Shown: positions 1 to 7,444 of the stretch, piece after piece | Layout: each line of letters begins with the position of its first letter | Numbering within the stretch: position 1 is the stretch's first letter | From: Klebsiella pneumoniae | Lineage (GTDB): Bacteria > Myxococcota_A > UBA796 > SXON01 | Assembly: GCA_945861635.1 (NCBI GenBank) | Contig: CAMAWH010000049.1 | Location: forward strand, 1-37,312 | Reading direction: 5' to 3' | DNA length: 37,312 nucleotides | Translations under genes and position numbers: made by a program | The notes under the pieces: model-generated | Seen by the model: only the letters and a program-made list of their open reading frames with translations | Databases searched by the model: none | What the model was told of the DNA's origin: nothing

Positions 1-491
1 CCGCCGCCCGGCCCGCCGCCGCCCGGCCCGCCGCCCGGAGGCCCCTTTCCGCCCTTTCCACCCTTCCCCCCCGTCGGGCCGTCCTTGACCAGGTTTCCGT
101 GCTTGTCTCGCAGCTCGAACAACCCCGATCCCGGCTCGCCGAGTCCACCATCTTTCGCCGCTTCCAACACCTCAACGCGCTTCACGAGGTCCGTCAGGAC
201 GGACTCCATCGTGGGCTTCTCGCCGCCGAATTGGGTGCCTGCGGTGGCGCCTGCAGCAGCGACCATTTCGAGAGATTGGACGCGCGCCCCGAGTTCTCCG
301 AGTTGCTCCGAAGACGCGCCGACCGGTGGAGCCGCCGTCACGGTCTCGGGCCTGCACCGCACGTACAACTCGTCCAGCGCTCCCTGCACCGTGCGTGCGC
401 TGCTGCCGGATTGCGCCGCGTCGTAGGCAACATCCGTGCCATTTGCGCCGCTTCCGGCGCCGCATCCAAGGAGAAGAAGGAGAAGTCTCAT
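1..491 (-). CDS. Partial lipoprotein with coiled-coil and collagen-like Gly-rich tail
   Basis: The frame is open from an ATG at 491 to the left edge (at least 163 residues, 3' end missing). It begins MRLLLLLLGCGAG, a very short hydrophobic signal with a lipobox-like LLGC, so it is probably a lipoprotein with lipidated Cys10. Residues about 20-45 contain a TVQGALDEL motif resembling the 'ATNVQDALDEL' element common in secreted and tail-fibre-like structural proteins. A charged, possibly coiled-coil middle with repeated LE heptad-like segments follows. The last visible part is GPTGGKGGKGGKGPPGG and then repeated GGGP, a collagen-like low-complexity tail. The start overlaps the corA stop as ATGA (488-491), which supports both the frame and the start; a GTG two codons upstream is possible. 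The exact family is not recognised. A surface or structural role is inference. Confidence 0.72.
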   Translation of the reverse strand, partial: MRLLLLLLGCGAGSGANGTDVAYDAAQSGSSARTVQGALDELYVRCRPETVTAAPPVGASSEQLGELGARVQSLEMVAAAGATAGTQFGGEKPTMESVLTDLVKRVEVLEAAKDGGLGEPGSGLFELRDKHGNLVKDGPTGGKGGKGGKGPPGGGPGGGGPGG

Positions 492-1441
492 AGCCACCCT
501 CGGCGTCGAAAGTACCAAAGCAAACCCGCTGCGGAGATTCCCATCATCGTGATTGCGCCCCAGAACCCCGCCGGGGAATCGGTGGTCGGGATGTACTTGA
601 AATTCATGCCAAATGCGCCGCTGATCACCGTCATCGGCAGGAGGAAGGTGCTGACGATGGCCAGGTACTTCATCACCTGATTCATCCGTTCGTTGACCAT
701 GTTGGCGTGGACCTGAAGCGCGCCATTGCAGACCTCGAGCTGGACCGTCACGGCATCCCCGATCGCCAGAATATGGTCCATGACGTCGCGGAAGTACAGG
801 CGGTCTTCCTCCGTCGTCTCCTGAGAGTCCATCAACCGACTCGCCGACTCCTTGACGGAAACGGTAATGCGGCGAAGGGTAAGCAAATCGCGGCGCAGTG
901 AGGTCAGCTGGTCCACCAAATGGGGGCGTGGCTCCTGCGTCGCCTGCCGCTCCAAGGACTCACCGCGCTCCTCGAAGTCATCGAGCAGCGGCATGAACTC
1001 GTCGATCGCCGCGTCCACAAGCGCGTGCGCGATACGACCGGGGGTACATCCGACGTGGCCCGGATCGCTCTCAAGGGCTGCGCGAATCGTCGTGATGCAC
1101 GGCATGCCCGACGCGTGGACACTGACGATCAAATCGCTGCGGAGAAAAATGTGAATTGCAGTCGTGTCGAGCGCTTCGGCCGTGCGCTGATCGAGCGCCA
1201 AGGCAACGAGAAAGCTGTGCGTCGCATACCGTTCGTACTTGGCCCGGCGTTGTTGATTTCGGCAGTCCTCCAGAGCGAGCTTGTGGAAGGCCCAACGCGC
1301 GCCGAGCTGGTCGATTTCTTCCTTTGTGGCGTCCTCGAGCTCCACCCAGAGCGTCCAGCCCTTCGGCGGCTCGTTTTCAACCGGCCATCCGCTTTTGGCG
1401 GTGGCGTTTCCCTCAGGTGAAAAGAGCGTGTGACCAACCAT
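488..1441 (-). CDS. corA: CorA-family magnesium/divalent cation channel
   Basis: This 317-residue protein has the CorA layout: a soluble alpha/beta and helical N-terminal domain (about 1-250) and two C-terminal membrane helices. The family signature GMN is present at about residues 278-280 in the context FGMNF, at the end of the first membrane helix, which reads roughly YLAIVSTFLLPMTVISGAFG. The second helix follows the periplasmic loop, and the protein ends in a basic FRRRGWL tail, as usual for the family. CorA forms a pentameric inner-membrane channel for Mg2+ (also Co2+ or Ni2+). It is the second-to-last visible gene of the minus-strand operon, 27 nt behind moeZ, and its TGA overlaps the next ATG. 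Nothing in the sequence links it functionally to the sulfur genes upstream. Confidence 0.93.
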   Translation of the reverse strand: MVGHTLFSPEGNATAKSGWPVENEPPKGWTLWVELEDATKEEIDQLGARWAFHKLALEDCRNQQRRAKYERYATHSFLVALALDQRTAEALDTTAIHIFLRSDLIVSVHASGMPCITTIRAALESDPGHVGCTPGRIAHALVDAAIDEFMPLLDDFEERGESLERQATQEPRPHLVDQLTSLRRDLLTLRRITVSVKESASRLMDSQETTEEDRLYFRDVMDHILAIGDAVTVQLEVCNGALQVHANMVNERMNQVMKYLAIVSTFLLPMTVISGAFGMNFKYIPTTDSPAGFWGAITMMGISAAGLLWYFRRRGWL

Positions 1442-1468
1442 GACGCCGGAGTCTACTCCAACCGGCGA

Positions 1469-2620
1469 TCAGTACGTCGGCATCCGCGGGTCAATCTCCC
1501 GTGCCCACGCCGTGATTCCGCCTTCCATGTTCGTCACGCGGAAGCCGTTGGCAGCGAGCACAGCGCACGCTTGCGCGGAACGACCGCCGAGCTTGCAGTG
1601 CACCAGGATCTCCCGGTCCTTCGGCAGCTCCGCGAGGCGCGCGGCGACTTCCGTGTGGGGAATGAGCTTGTCGGCCCAATCGAAATGGACAATGTTCCAC
1701 TCCTGCTGCCCGCGCACGTCGAGCACGTACGGCGCCCAGCCTTCGGTGCGCTTTTGTGCGATCTGGGTGACGTTCAATCGAGAAAATCCCTCTCCGGTGC
1801 TCATGGGAGCCTCCTCCTTTTTTCCGTGTTCGGTCTTTGGAATTCCGCAGAATTGGTCGTAGTCGACAAGCGTCGTGATCGGGCGCGCGTCCGGGTCGCA
1901 GCGCAACTTCAGCTCGCGAAAGCTCATGTTCATCGCATCGAACAACAACAGCCGTCCGGACAGCGTTCTGCCCTGCCCGAGGAGGATTTTGATTGTCTCG
2001 GTGGCCTGAATCGTTCCGATGATCCCGGGGAGTACGCCGAGCACGCCGCCCTCGGCGCAACTCGGCACGAGGCCGGGCGGAGGCGGCTCCGGATACAGGT
2101 CACGGTAGTTTGGACCATTTTGATAGTTGAATACGCTCGCTTGACCCTCAAATTTGAAGATTGAGCCATAGACGTTCGGCTTTCCGAGAATCACGCAAGC
2201 ATCGTTCACCAGGTAACGCGTCGGAAAATTATCCGTACCATCGACCACCACGTCGTAGGGTTGACAAATCCGCAGCGCGTTTTCGCTCGTCAGGGGCTCT
2301 TCGTAAACGTCGACTTGCACGAAGGGGTTGAGGTCGAGAATACGGTCTCGCGCGGAAACGACCTTGCGCTTCCCTACGCTCGCCGTGCCATGGATGATCT
2401 GCCTTTGGAGATTCGAGGCATCTACCGTGTCGAAGTCCACGATCCCGATGCGGCCTACTCCGGCGGCGGCCAGATAGAGGAGGAGCGGTGAGCCCAGTCC
2501 ACCGGTACCGACGCAAAGCACACTCGCTGCCTTGAGTTTCTCCTGCCCCGCCATGCCGACCTCATCGAGGATCAGGTGGCGCGAATACCGCGCGATCTCA
2601 TCGCGGGTGAGCGTACTCAC
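1469..2620 (-). CDS. moeZ: MoeZ-type adenylyltransferase-rhodanese (sulfur carrier activation)
   Basis: This 383-residue fusion has an E1-like ThiF/MoeB domain (about 1-265) and a C-terminal rhodanese domain (about 280-383). The first domain shows RYSRH at 11-15, the nucleotide-binding GTGGLGS at 38-44 and the conserved Cys188 in PSCAEGG. The rhodanese carries its persulfide Cys342 in HCKLGGRS. Such proteins adenylate the C-terminal glycine of a small sulfur carrier and then convert it to a thiocarboxylate. The zinc-binding CxxC pairs of E. coli MoeB are absent (CDPD and FCGI stand in their places), as in actinobacterial MoeZ. The start is a GTG overlapping the stop of the carrier gene as GTGA (2617-2620), so it very likely serves that carrier first. 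Molybdopterin or thiamine carriers encoded elsewhere could also be substrates. Confidence 0.93.
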   Translation of the reverse strand: MSTLTRDEIARYSRHLILDEVGMAGQEKLKAASVLCVGTGGLGSPLLLYLAAAGVGRIGIVDFDTVDASNLQRQIIHGTASVGKRKVVSARDRILDLNPFVQVDVYEEPLTSENALRICQPYDVVVDGTDNFPTRYLVNDACVILGKPNVYGSIFKFEGQASVFNYQNGPNYRDLYPEPPPPGLVPSCAEGGVLGVLPGIIGTIQATETIKILLGQGRTLSGRLLLFDAMNMSFRELKLRCDPDARPITTLVDYDQFCGIPKTEHGKKEEAPMSTGEGFSRLNVTQIAQKRTEGWAPYVLDVRGQQEWNIVHFDWADKLIPHTEVAARLAELPKDREILVHCKLGGRSAQACAVLAANGFRVTNMEGGITAWAREIDPRMPTY

Positions 2621-2901
2621 CGGCCACCGGCGATGGACGGCACGATGATCAGAGTATCGCCGTCCTTCAGGAGGGTGGCGCCCTTCTGGAGGAAGCGGAT
2701 GTCTTCGTCGTTCAGGTAGACGTTGACAAAACTGCGGAGCGCGCCGTCCGGAGTCCGCAGGTGCCGAGCCAGCGCGGGATGCCGCGTCGTGAGTTGCTCC
2801 AACGCTTCTTCTGCCGTGGATGCGTCAACAGAAATGACCGCCGCGCCGTCCGTATAGGACCGCAGCGCCGTAGGGATGGAAATCGAGATGGACACAGTCA
2901 A
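2617..2901 (-). CDS. cysO: CysO/MoaD-like sulfur carrier protein ending in GGR
   Basis: This 94-residue ubiquitin-fold carrier contains RSFVNVYLNDEDIRF and the C-terminal DGDTLIIVPSIAGGR, very close to the pattern of Mycobacterium CysO. Such proteins carry sulfide as a C-terminal thiocarboxylate, which reacts with an activated serine on the partner synthase to give CysO-cysteine. The partners are all adjacent: cysM and mec upstream, moeZ downstream. Unlike a mature carrier, it does not end in Gly-Gly: an extra Arg follows, which would have to be removed before adenylation. The start is TTG at 2901, overlapping the mec stop as TTGA; a GTG two codons later is an alternative. CysO is favoured over MoaD because of the neighbouring synthase and JAMM peptidase. 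Confidence 0.9.
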   Translation of the reverse strand: MTVSISISIPTALRSYTDGAAVISVDASTAEEALEQLTTRHPALARHLRTPDGALRSFVNVYLNDEDIRFLQKGATLLKDGDTLIIVPSIAGGR

Positions 2902-3317
2902 TCCTCCGTAAGCAGGGGTTCTTCATCCATCGCACTCCGGTCTTCCCGTAGGCGCCAGGACTGGGTGGTTGCAACGGTTCCGTTGCGCACCGATACGATC
3001 ACGTAGCTCATATTCGGGAGCGCATGGTCACGGTCGAAATCGGAATACTGCGAGGGATGGTCGGGGTGCGAGTGGTAATAGCCCACGATCTCAATGCCGT
3101 CTGCGTTGAGCGCCTCCTCTGCCCGATACAGGGTCAACGCACTCACCAGATATCGATTATGGGCGGAATCGGCGCGCTCGTTGATGAGCGCCAGGACACG
3201 GGTGACGCGCCCGCTCGCCCGCTCTCCGGCCAGAATGCCGACCACCTCGTGCGGGAAGCCCTCGGCCGCGTGGGCATGCATGCGAGCGAGTTCGCTGCTG
3301 GCAAAGGTCACGCCCAT
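2898..3317 (-). CDS. mec: JAMM/Mec-type metallopeptidase for carrier-cysteine release
   Basis: This 139-residue JAB1/MPN domain protein has the complete JAMM zinc site: HSHPDHPSQYSDFD fits HxH-x7-SxxD exactly, and the catalytic Glu lies in HEVVGILAG near the N-terminus. In Mycobacterium the homologue Mec+ hydrolyses CysO-cysteine, releasing cysteine and regenerating the carrier; related enzymes also trim carrier tails. The ATG at 3317 is chosen because the protein begins cleanly at MGVTFASSELARMH and a GAGGAA Shine-Dalgarno lies just upstream. The longer open frame, to 3611, is antisense-like Arg-rich sequence inside cysM. The gene overlaps the cysM end by 10 nt, and its TGA overlaps the TTG of cysO. 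Operon position makes the carrier the obvious substrate; this is inference from context. Confidence 0.9.
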   Translation of the reverse strand: MGVTFASSELARMHAHAAEGFPHEVVGILAGERASGRVTRVLALINERADSAHNRYLVSALTLYRAEEALNADGIEIVGYYHSHPDHPSQYSDFDRDHALPNMSYVIVSVRNGTVATTQSWRLREDRSAMDEEPLLTED

Positions 3318-4237
3318 ACGTGTTCCTCGGAGAGGTAGCGCTCGCCGCCGTCGGGGAAGATGGTGACAATCACGCCGCGCTCGAGTCGCGACGCCACGTC
3401 GAGTGCCCCCCACAACGCAGCCCCAGACGAGATTCCCGCGAGCAGCCCCTCCTCTCGCGCGAGCCGGCGCACGAGGTCGATGGACGCTTCCGTCGGTGCA
3501 GCCAGATCTCCCGTGGCGAGCGTGGGATCGTAAATCGAGGGGACAATCGCCGATTCCATGTGCTTCAAGCCCTCGAGACCATGGAAGGGGCCGTCGGGCT
3601 GAACGGACCATCCTTCGACCCCGGGGTTGTGCGTGTGCAGGCCGCGCGTCGTGCCAACGAATGTGCCGCTCGTTCCAAGCGTTGCGACAAAATGTGTCAC
3701 CATTCCTCTGGTACTACGCCAGATCTCCTGGGCCGTAGTGGCTTGGTGAGCCTTCCAATTCGCGTCGTTCGAGTATTGATCAACGTACACGTACCGCTCG
3801 GGTTGGGTCGCCGCGAGGTGGCGCGCCATGCGGATCGCACCATCGCTCCCCTCCAACGGGTCCGTCTCCTCGACTTCGACACCATACGCAGCGAGGATGC
3901 GTTTTCGCTCCCGGTTCGCGTTCCGAGGCAGGCACAATGTGAGCTGATGCCCGCGCGCGGCGGCAATCATGCCATAGGCAATGCCGGTATTTCCGGAGGA
4001 ACTGTCAAGGATCCGGCGTCCAGCAGTCAACTGCCCCGCCGCCTCTGCCGCAAGAATAATGGCGCGCGCCGCCCGGTCTTTCACCGAACCCCCCGGATTG
4101 AACCACTCCAATTTGGCCCAGACCTCTACGCCCGGCGGGCAAACGCCGCGCGTGACGCGCTCCAACCGGACGAGCGGCGTGTTTCCAATGAAGTCAATGA
4201 CGGACAACGCGGCTCCAGCGCCGGGAAGGCTAACCAC
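3308..4237 (-). CDS. cysM: PLP-dependent cysteine synthase (CysM/CysK family)
   Basis: This 309-residue fold-type II PLP enzyme shows GNTPLVRL near the N-terminus, the PLP lysine in NPGGSVKDRAA, the substrate loop SSGNTGIAYG, the phosphate-binding GTSGTFVGTTRG, and ISSGAALWGAL near the end. The family replaces an activated serine side chain (O-acetyl- or O-phosphoserine) with sulfide to make cysteine. With sulfur carrier, Mec and MoeZ genes directly downstream, it is most likely the carrier-dependent type that uses protein thiocarboxylate, as mycobacterial CysM does with O-phosphoserine. Substrate choice cannot be read from motifs alone. The start is GTG at 4237, 15 nt after the coaC stop. 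The stop overlaps mec by 10 nt. CysK or cystathionine beta-synthase-like activity is a less likely alternative. Confidence 0.93.
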   Translation of the reverse strand: MVSLPGAGAALSVIDFIGNTPLVRLERVTRGVCPPGVEVWAKLEWFNPGGSVKDRAARAIILAAEAAGQLTAGRRILDSSSGNTGIAYGMIAAARGHQLTLCLPRNANRERKRILAAYGVEVEETDPLEGSDGAIRMARHLAATQPERYVYVDQYSNDANWKAHQATTAQEIWRSTRGMVTHFVATLGTSGTFVGTTRGLHTHNPGVEGWSVQPDGPFHGLEGLKHMESAIVPSIYDPTLATGDLAAPTEASIDLVRRLAREEGLLAGISSGAALWGALDVASRLERGVIVTIFPDGGERYLSEEHVWA

Positions 4238-4252
4238 CGGCTCGCCCGGCGT

Positions 4253-4810
4253 TCACCCCGACGCTGTGCTCTGTAGCGTCGGTGACAAGCCGGCGTGCTG
4301 CACCGTGGTCAGGATGTCAGCCGGCTCCGGGAGCGCCCCCGGGCCGACATCGCCGCAGGCGAGGCGCTTCTCCGTCGGCTCCATGATCGTGTACCGACCA
4401 AGGTCGCGGAGCCACCCGACGTTACGCCGCACGACCGGGTGGAACCACATTTCCGTATTCATGGCCGGCGCCAGAACGATGGGAACCCCGCGGGGAAGCG
4501 CCATGAACACTGTGCTGAGCGCATCATCCGCGAGCCCGCAGGCAAGCCGGCCCAGCACGTTCGCGCTCATGGGCGCGATGACGCCGACCTGCGCCCACTT
4601 GGCCCAGCGAATGTGCGCCATCGCATCTTGGAATGTGTCGAGGAGCACGGGATGTCCGCACAGGCTCTCGAAGGTCAACGGACCGACAAAGCGTGTGGCG
4701 TTGCTCGTCATCACGACGCGCACGTCGTGTCCCGATTTTACGGCCAGACTGGTCAACTCGCAGGCTTTATACGCTGCGATTCCGCCGCTCACGCCGAGTA
4801 GAATGTTCAA
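4253..4810 (-). CDS. coaC: Stand-alone phosphopantothenoylcysteine decarboxylase (CoaC)
   Basis: This 185-residue HFCD flavoprotein corresponds only to the N-terminal half of the usual bacterial CoaBC. It has the FMN-binding start NILLGVSGGIAAYK, the catalytic His in MAHIRWAKWA, the diagnostic PAMNTEMW (PxMNxxMW) motif, and the substrate-flap Cys in ACGDVGPG. It should decarboxylate 4'-phosphopantothenoylcysteine to 4'-phosphopantetheine in coenzyme A synthesis. The CoaB (ligase) domain is missing here and must be encoded elsewhere. The start is TTG at 4810, overlapping the hydrolase stop as TTGA. Location beside the cysteine-forming genes is suggestive, since cysteine is the amino acid joined in the preceding CoA step. 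A peptidyl-cysteine decarboxylase (LanD/EpiD-like) is less likely given the exact PxMNxxMW motif. Confidence 0.9.
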   Translation of the reverse strand: MNILLGVSGGIAAYKACELTSLAVKSGHDVRVVMTSNATRFVGPLTFESLCGHPVLLDTFQDAMAHIRWAKWAQVGVIAPMSANVLGRLACGLADDALSTVFMALPRGVPIVLAPAMNTEMWFHPVVRRNVGWLRDLGRYTIMEPTEKRLACGDVGPGALPEPADILTTVQHAGLSPTLQSTASG

Positions 4811-6642
4811 TTCAGCTCCGGGTCACCGGCCAGCGCAGACGACAGGAAATCCCGGTAGAACCTACGGGCATCGCGGTTTTCGTAGATCGCGAAGTGTCCG
4901 TTGTCGGGGAACTGGGCGAGACCCGCGGTTATCGCCTCTCCATCCCAGTCACGCGCGTTGCGGCGGGTCGGCAATGTATCCAGAGCCAAACCCCGGAGTT
5001 CCATTGCGAGTGGGTCCGTTGCGGGGTCTCCAACGATCGGAACTCGTCCGGCCGCTGCAAGCGCTTCGGTTGCAACGCTCGGGGTGTCCGCGTCGTGAAG
5101 TCCTTCCGTGAGTTCGATGGGCAGGGGCCGGGCCGGCCAGGCAGGCTCTTCAGCGAACCAGACGTTTGCGTAGTTCAGCGGGTCAGTCACCTCCGACAGC
5201 ATCTGAATCACGCCGATCACTGGGTGCATCGTGGTGATTTCCTGCGCCTCAGGGATTTGCAGCAGGACCTTCAGGAGCGCCGCGATGTCGAACGGATCCT
5301 TCCGAAGCACGATGGTGAGCGAGAGCCCCCCGCCGGTGCCAGAAAATCCGGCCGCTACCATGTCTTCGGAGAAGAAGGGAGCGGCGATGGCCCCGACCAG
5401 ACCGCCTTGCGAATGTCCAAAATAAGCCGCCTTGGCGGTGTTGATCGGCAGATCCTCTGCCCCGGCGTGAAAGGTGAGGGGGGCCGCCGTCAGCACGTGG
5501 GCAAGGTACACCTGATCCAACGCACCTTGCCGAAAGTTGCACCGGCCCGCAGTTGGATTCATGAAGTTGAAGCTATCTAACTCCACGTCCGTTTCGGGCG
5601 TTCCGCGGTCATAATGGAGAGGTTGGGAGATGCCGAACATCGCAACCCCCTCGTGCGCCATGACCGGACCTTCGTCGTCATTGTTGGGCGACGAATAGAA
5701 ACTGCCAAAATTTCCGCCGGTACCGTGGCTGTACAGCACCAGGGGCCACCCGCCGGCGGGGGCCGTGCCGCTGGGAATGGTCAGCCCAAACTTCACCCTT
5801 TCCCAGGCCGCAATTTGCGGCACGCCCGCCTCGTTCACCTCGAAACCGCCCCCTTCGGAGCGATACGGGCGCGTTCCGTGTTGCCAGATCGGAATCGTCA
5901 CATACCCGGTATAAACGCTTACGAAGCCACGATCATCCACCAATTCGACGCTGGTTTCCACGGGCCCGAGGCCGATCTCTTCGTGGATGGCCCGCGCAAA
6001 ACGGGCCATTTCTTTCGTTGGATCCTGCGTAGTGAACACGCTTGCCAATGCGACGTCTGTCGGCTCGACACCACGCTGCCGTAGGATCTCTTCCAGCCCG
6101 CGGTAGGCCGGATCGCCGTCCTGCCCCCATACGTCCGCCATCACCCCGGGCCGCGCGAGCGGTGAGCGGAGGACGAGCGCGTACGTTGTGGCGGGCCGGA
6201 GCGTGAAGCCGAAAACCGGCGCCATCGCAAGCAGGTTCCTCGGATGATACAGATCTTCCGCCTCTGTCCACTCGAATTGGAGTGGTATGGCTTGACCTCG
6301 GGTGGGGCTGTCATTGTCCACGTCGAGCAGCATCACCGGCGAATCGTTCTGGATGGACGCGCCGGCCGAGGGCAACGCGCTGGTGTCGATGGCCTCCTCG
6401 AACTGGACATACAGCGGCGAATTCGTCCCCCAGCCATCGACCTCGGTGTCCACGGTGAGGTAGGTGTCGAGGATCGCGATGGCCGCCGGGTTGGGAAAAC
6501 CCGAGAGATCGGGATGTCCGTCTACCAGGCGGGTATCCGACGGAAATGGAGTATCGAAGAAGCCTTCTCCTTCATTCACCGGTAGCGCGCCGGAGAGCGT
6601 GACCTCACTCGTACACGCGAACAAGGTGAGGGAGAACAACAT
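4807..6642 (-). CDS. Lipoprotein alpha/beta-hydrolase (lipase/esterase-like)
   Basis: This 611-residue protein starts at the ATG at 6642; the longer frame to 7080 is antisense to purC. The N-terminus MLFSLTLFACTSE is a very short lipobox signal with Cys10, so it is probably a surface or periplasmic lipoprotein. The N-terminal half (about 20-270) has the look of the Lipase_bact_N-type domains of extracellular lipases, with DTPFPSDTRLVDGHPDLSGF. The catalytic half has GTAPAGGWPLVLYSHGTGG (oxyanion region), nucleophile Ser411 in GHSQGG, a probable acid in GLHDADTP, and His583 in DNGHFAI. It should hydrolyse ester or lipid substrates outside the cytoplasm; the substrate is unknown. It is the first gene of the minus-strand operon, and 36 nt separate it from divergent purC. 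Its TGA overlaps the coaC TTG. Confidence 0.85.
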   Translation of the reverse strand: MLFSLTLFACTSEVTLSGALPVNEGEGFFDTPFPSDTRLVDGHPDLSGFPNPAAIAILDTYLTVDTEVDGWGTNSPLYVQFEEAIDTSALPSAGASIQNDSPVMLLDVDNDSPTRGQAIPLQFEWTEAEDLYHPRNLLAMAPVFGFTLRPATTYALVLRSPLARPGVMADVWGQDGDPAYRGLEEILRQRGVEPTDVALASVFTTQDPTKEMARFARAIHEEIGLGPVETSVELVDDRGFVSVYTGYVTIPIWQHGTRPYRSEGGGFEVNEAGVPQIAAWERVKFGLTIPSGTAPAGGWPLVLYSHGTGGNFGSFYSSPNNDDEGPVMAHEGVAMFGISQPLHYDRGTPETDVELDSFNFMNPTAGRCNFRQGALDQVYLAHVLTAAPLTFHAGAEDLPINTAKAAYFGHSQGGLVGAIAAPFFSEDMVAAGFSGTGGGLSLTIVLRKDPFDIAALLKVLLQIPEAQEITTMHPVIGVIQMLSEVTDPLNYANVWFAEEPAWPARPLPIELTEGLHDADTPSVATEALAAAGRVPIVGDPATDPLAMELRGLALDTLPTRRNARDWDGEAITAGLAQFPDNGHFAIYENRDARRFYRDFLSSALAGDPELN

Positions 6643-6678
6643 GCTGCCGTAGCGTAGCCGACGCGATAGACGCGGGCG

Positions 6679-7404
6679 ATGTCCGACCCAACCGCCATAG
6701 CACTTCTCTATGAGGGCAAGGCCAAGCAGGTCTTCGCCACGGCTGACCCCGGCCGCATCATTATCCATTACAAGGACGATGCGACGGCGTTCAACGGCGT
6801 GAAGAAGGCGTCCATCGCGGACAAGGGAGAGATCAACTGTCGTATTTCGGCCTTCTTCATGGAAAAGGTTGCCGCTGCCGGGATTCCGACCGCGTTTGAG
6901 CGCAACCTCGGACCGCGTGACCAACTCTGTCGGAAGGTCGAGATCATCCCGGTTGAGGTTGTCATTCGCAACGTCATCGCGGGCGGGCTGGCGAAGCGCC
7001 TGGGCCGTGCGGAGGGCGAGAGATTGCCTCGCCCGCTGATCGAGCACTTCTACAAGTCCGACGCACTGAATGACCCGCAAATCACGGATGAATGTGCGGT
7101 CATGCTGGGCTGGGCGGCGGCGTGGGAGCTGGCGTGCATGCGCGAGTATGCACTGGCGGTGAACGACCTGCTGCTCGCGTTCTGGGATTCGCTGGGGATC
7201 GATCTCGTGGACTTCAAACTGGAGTTCGGCCGCATCGGTACGACGGTCGTTTTAGCCGACGAAATAACGCCGGACGGGTCACGCCTGTGGGAGCGGTCGA
7301 CGGGTCGGCACCTCGACAAGGACGTTTTCCGCAGGGATCTCGGAGATCTCAGCGAGACGTATCGGGAATTGTATCAACGGGTGTTCGGAGCCGCCATCCG
7401 GTAG
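6679..7404 (+). CDS. purC: Phosphoribosylaminoimidazole-succinocarboxamide synthase (SAICAR synthetase)
   Basis: This 241-residue protein is a full-length bacterial PurC. It has YEGKAKQVF at the start, KDDATAFNGVKK, the conserved EIIPVEVVIRNVIAGG block, and the active-site region LVDFKLEFGR followed by VLADEITPDGSRLWE. It condenses CAIR with aspartate using ATP in de novo purine synthesis. The start is ATG at 6679. Only 36 nt lie between it and the divergent lipoprotein hydrolase, too little for two normal promoter and leader regions, so its promoter probably lies inside the hydrolase 5' end. No strong Shine-Dalgarno is visible. It is separated from the purSQLF group by one minus-strand lipoprotein gene. 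Confidence 0.97.
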   Translation: MSDPTAIALLYEGKAKQVFATADPGRIIIHYKDDATAFNGVKKASIADKGEINCRISAFFMEKVAAAGIPTAFERNLGPRDQLCRKVEIIPVEVVIRNVIAGGLAKRLGRAEGERLPRPLIEHFYKSDALNDPQITDECAVMLGWAAAWELACMREYALAVNDLLLAFWDSLGIDLVDFKLEFGRIGTTVVLADEITPDGSRLWERSTGRHLDKDVFRRDLGDLSETYRELYQRVFGAAIR

Positions 7405-7444
7405 GGCGTCCCGCCCGTTGCGGCGCTTCCCCCCTCCAAAAGGC

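Noticed and set aside
3318..3611. N-terminal extension of the JAMM peptidase
   Set aside because: It is Arg-rich shadow of cysM; the domain starts at 3317 with a Shine-Dalgarno.
6643..7080. N-terminal extension of the lipoprotein hydrolase
   Set aside because: It is antisense to purC and lacks a signal; the lipobox start at 6642 is far better.
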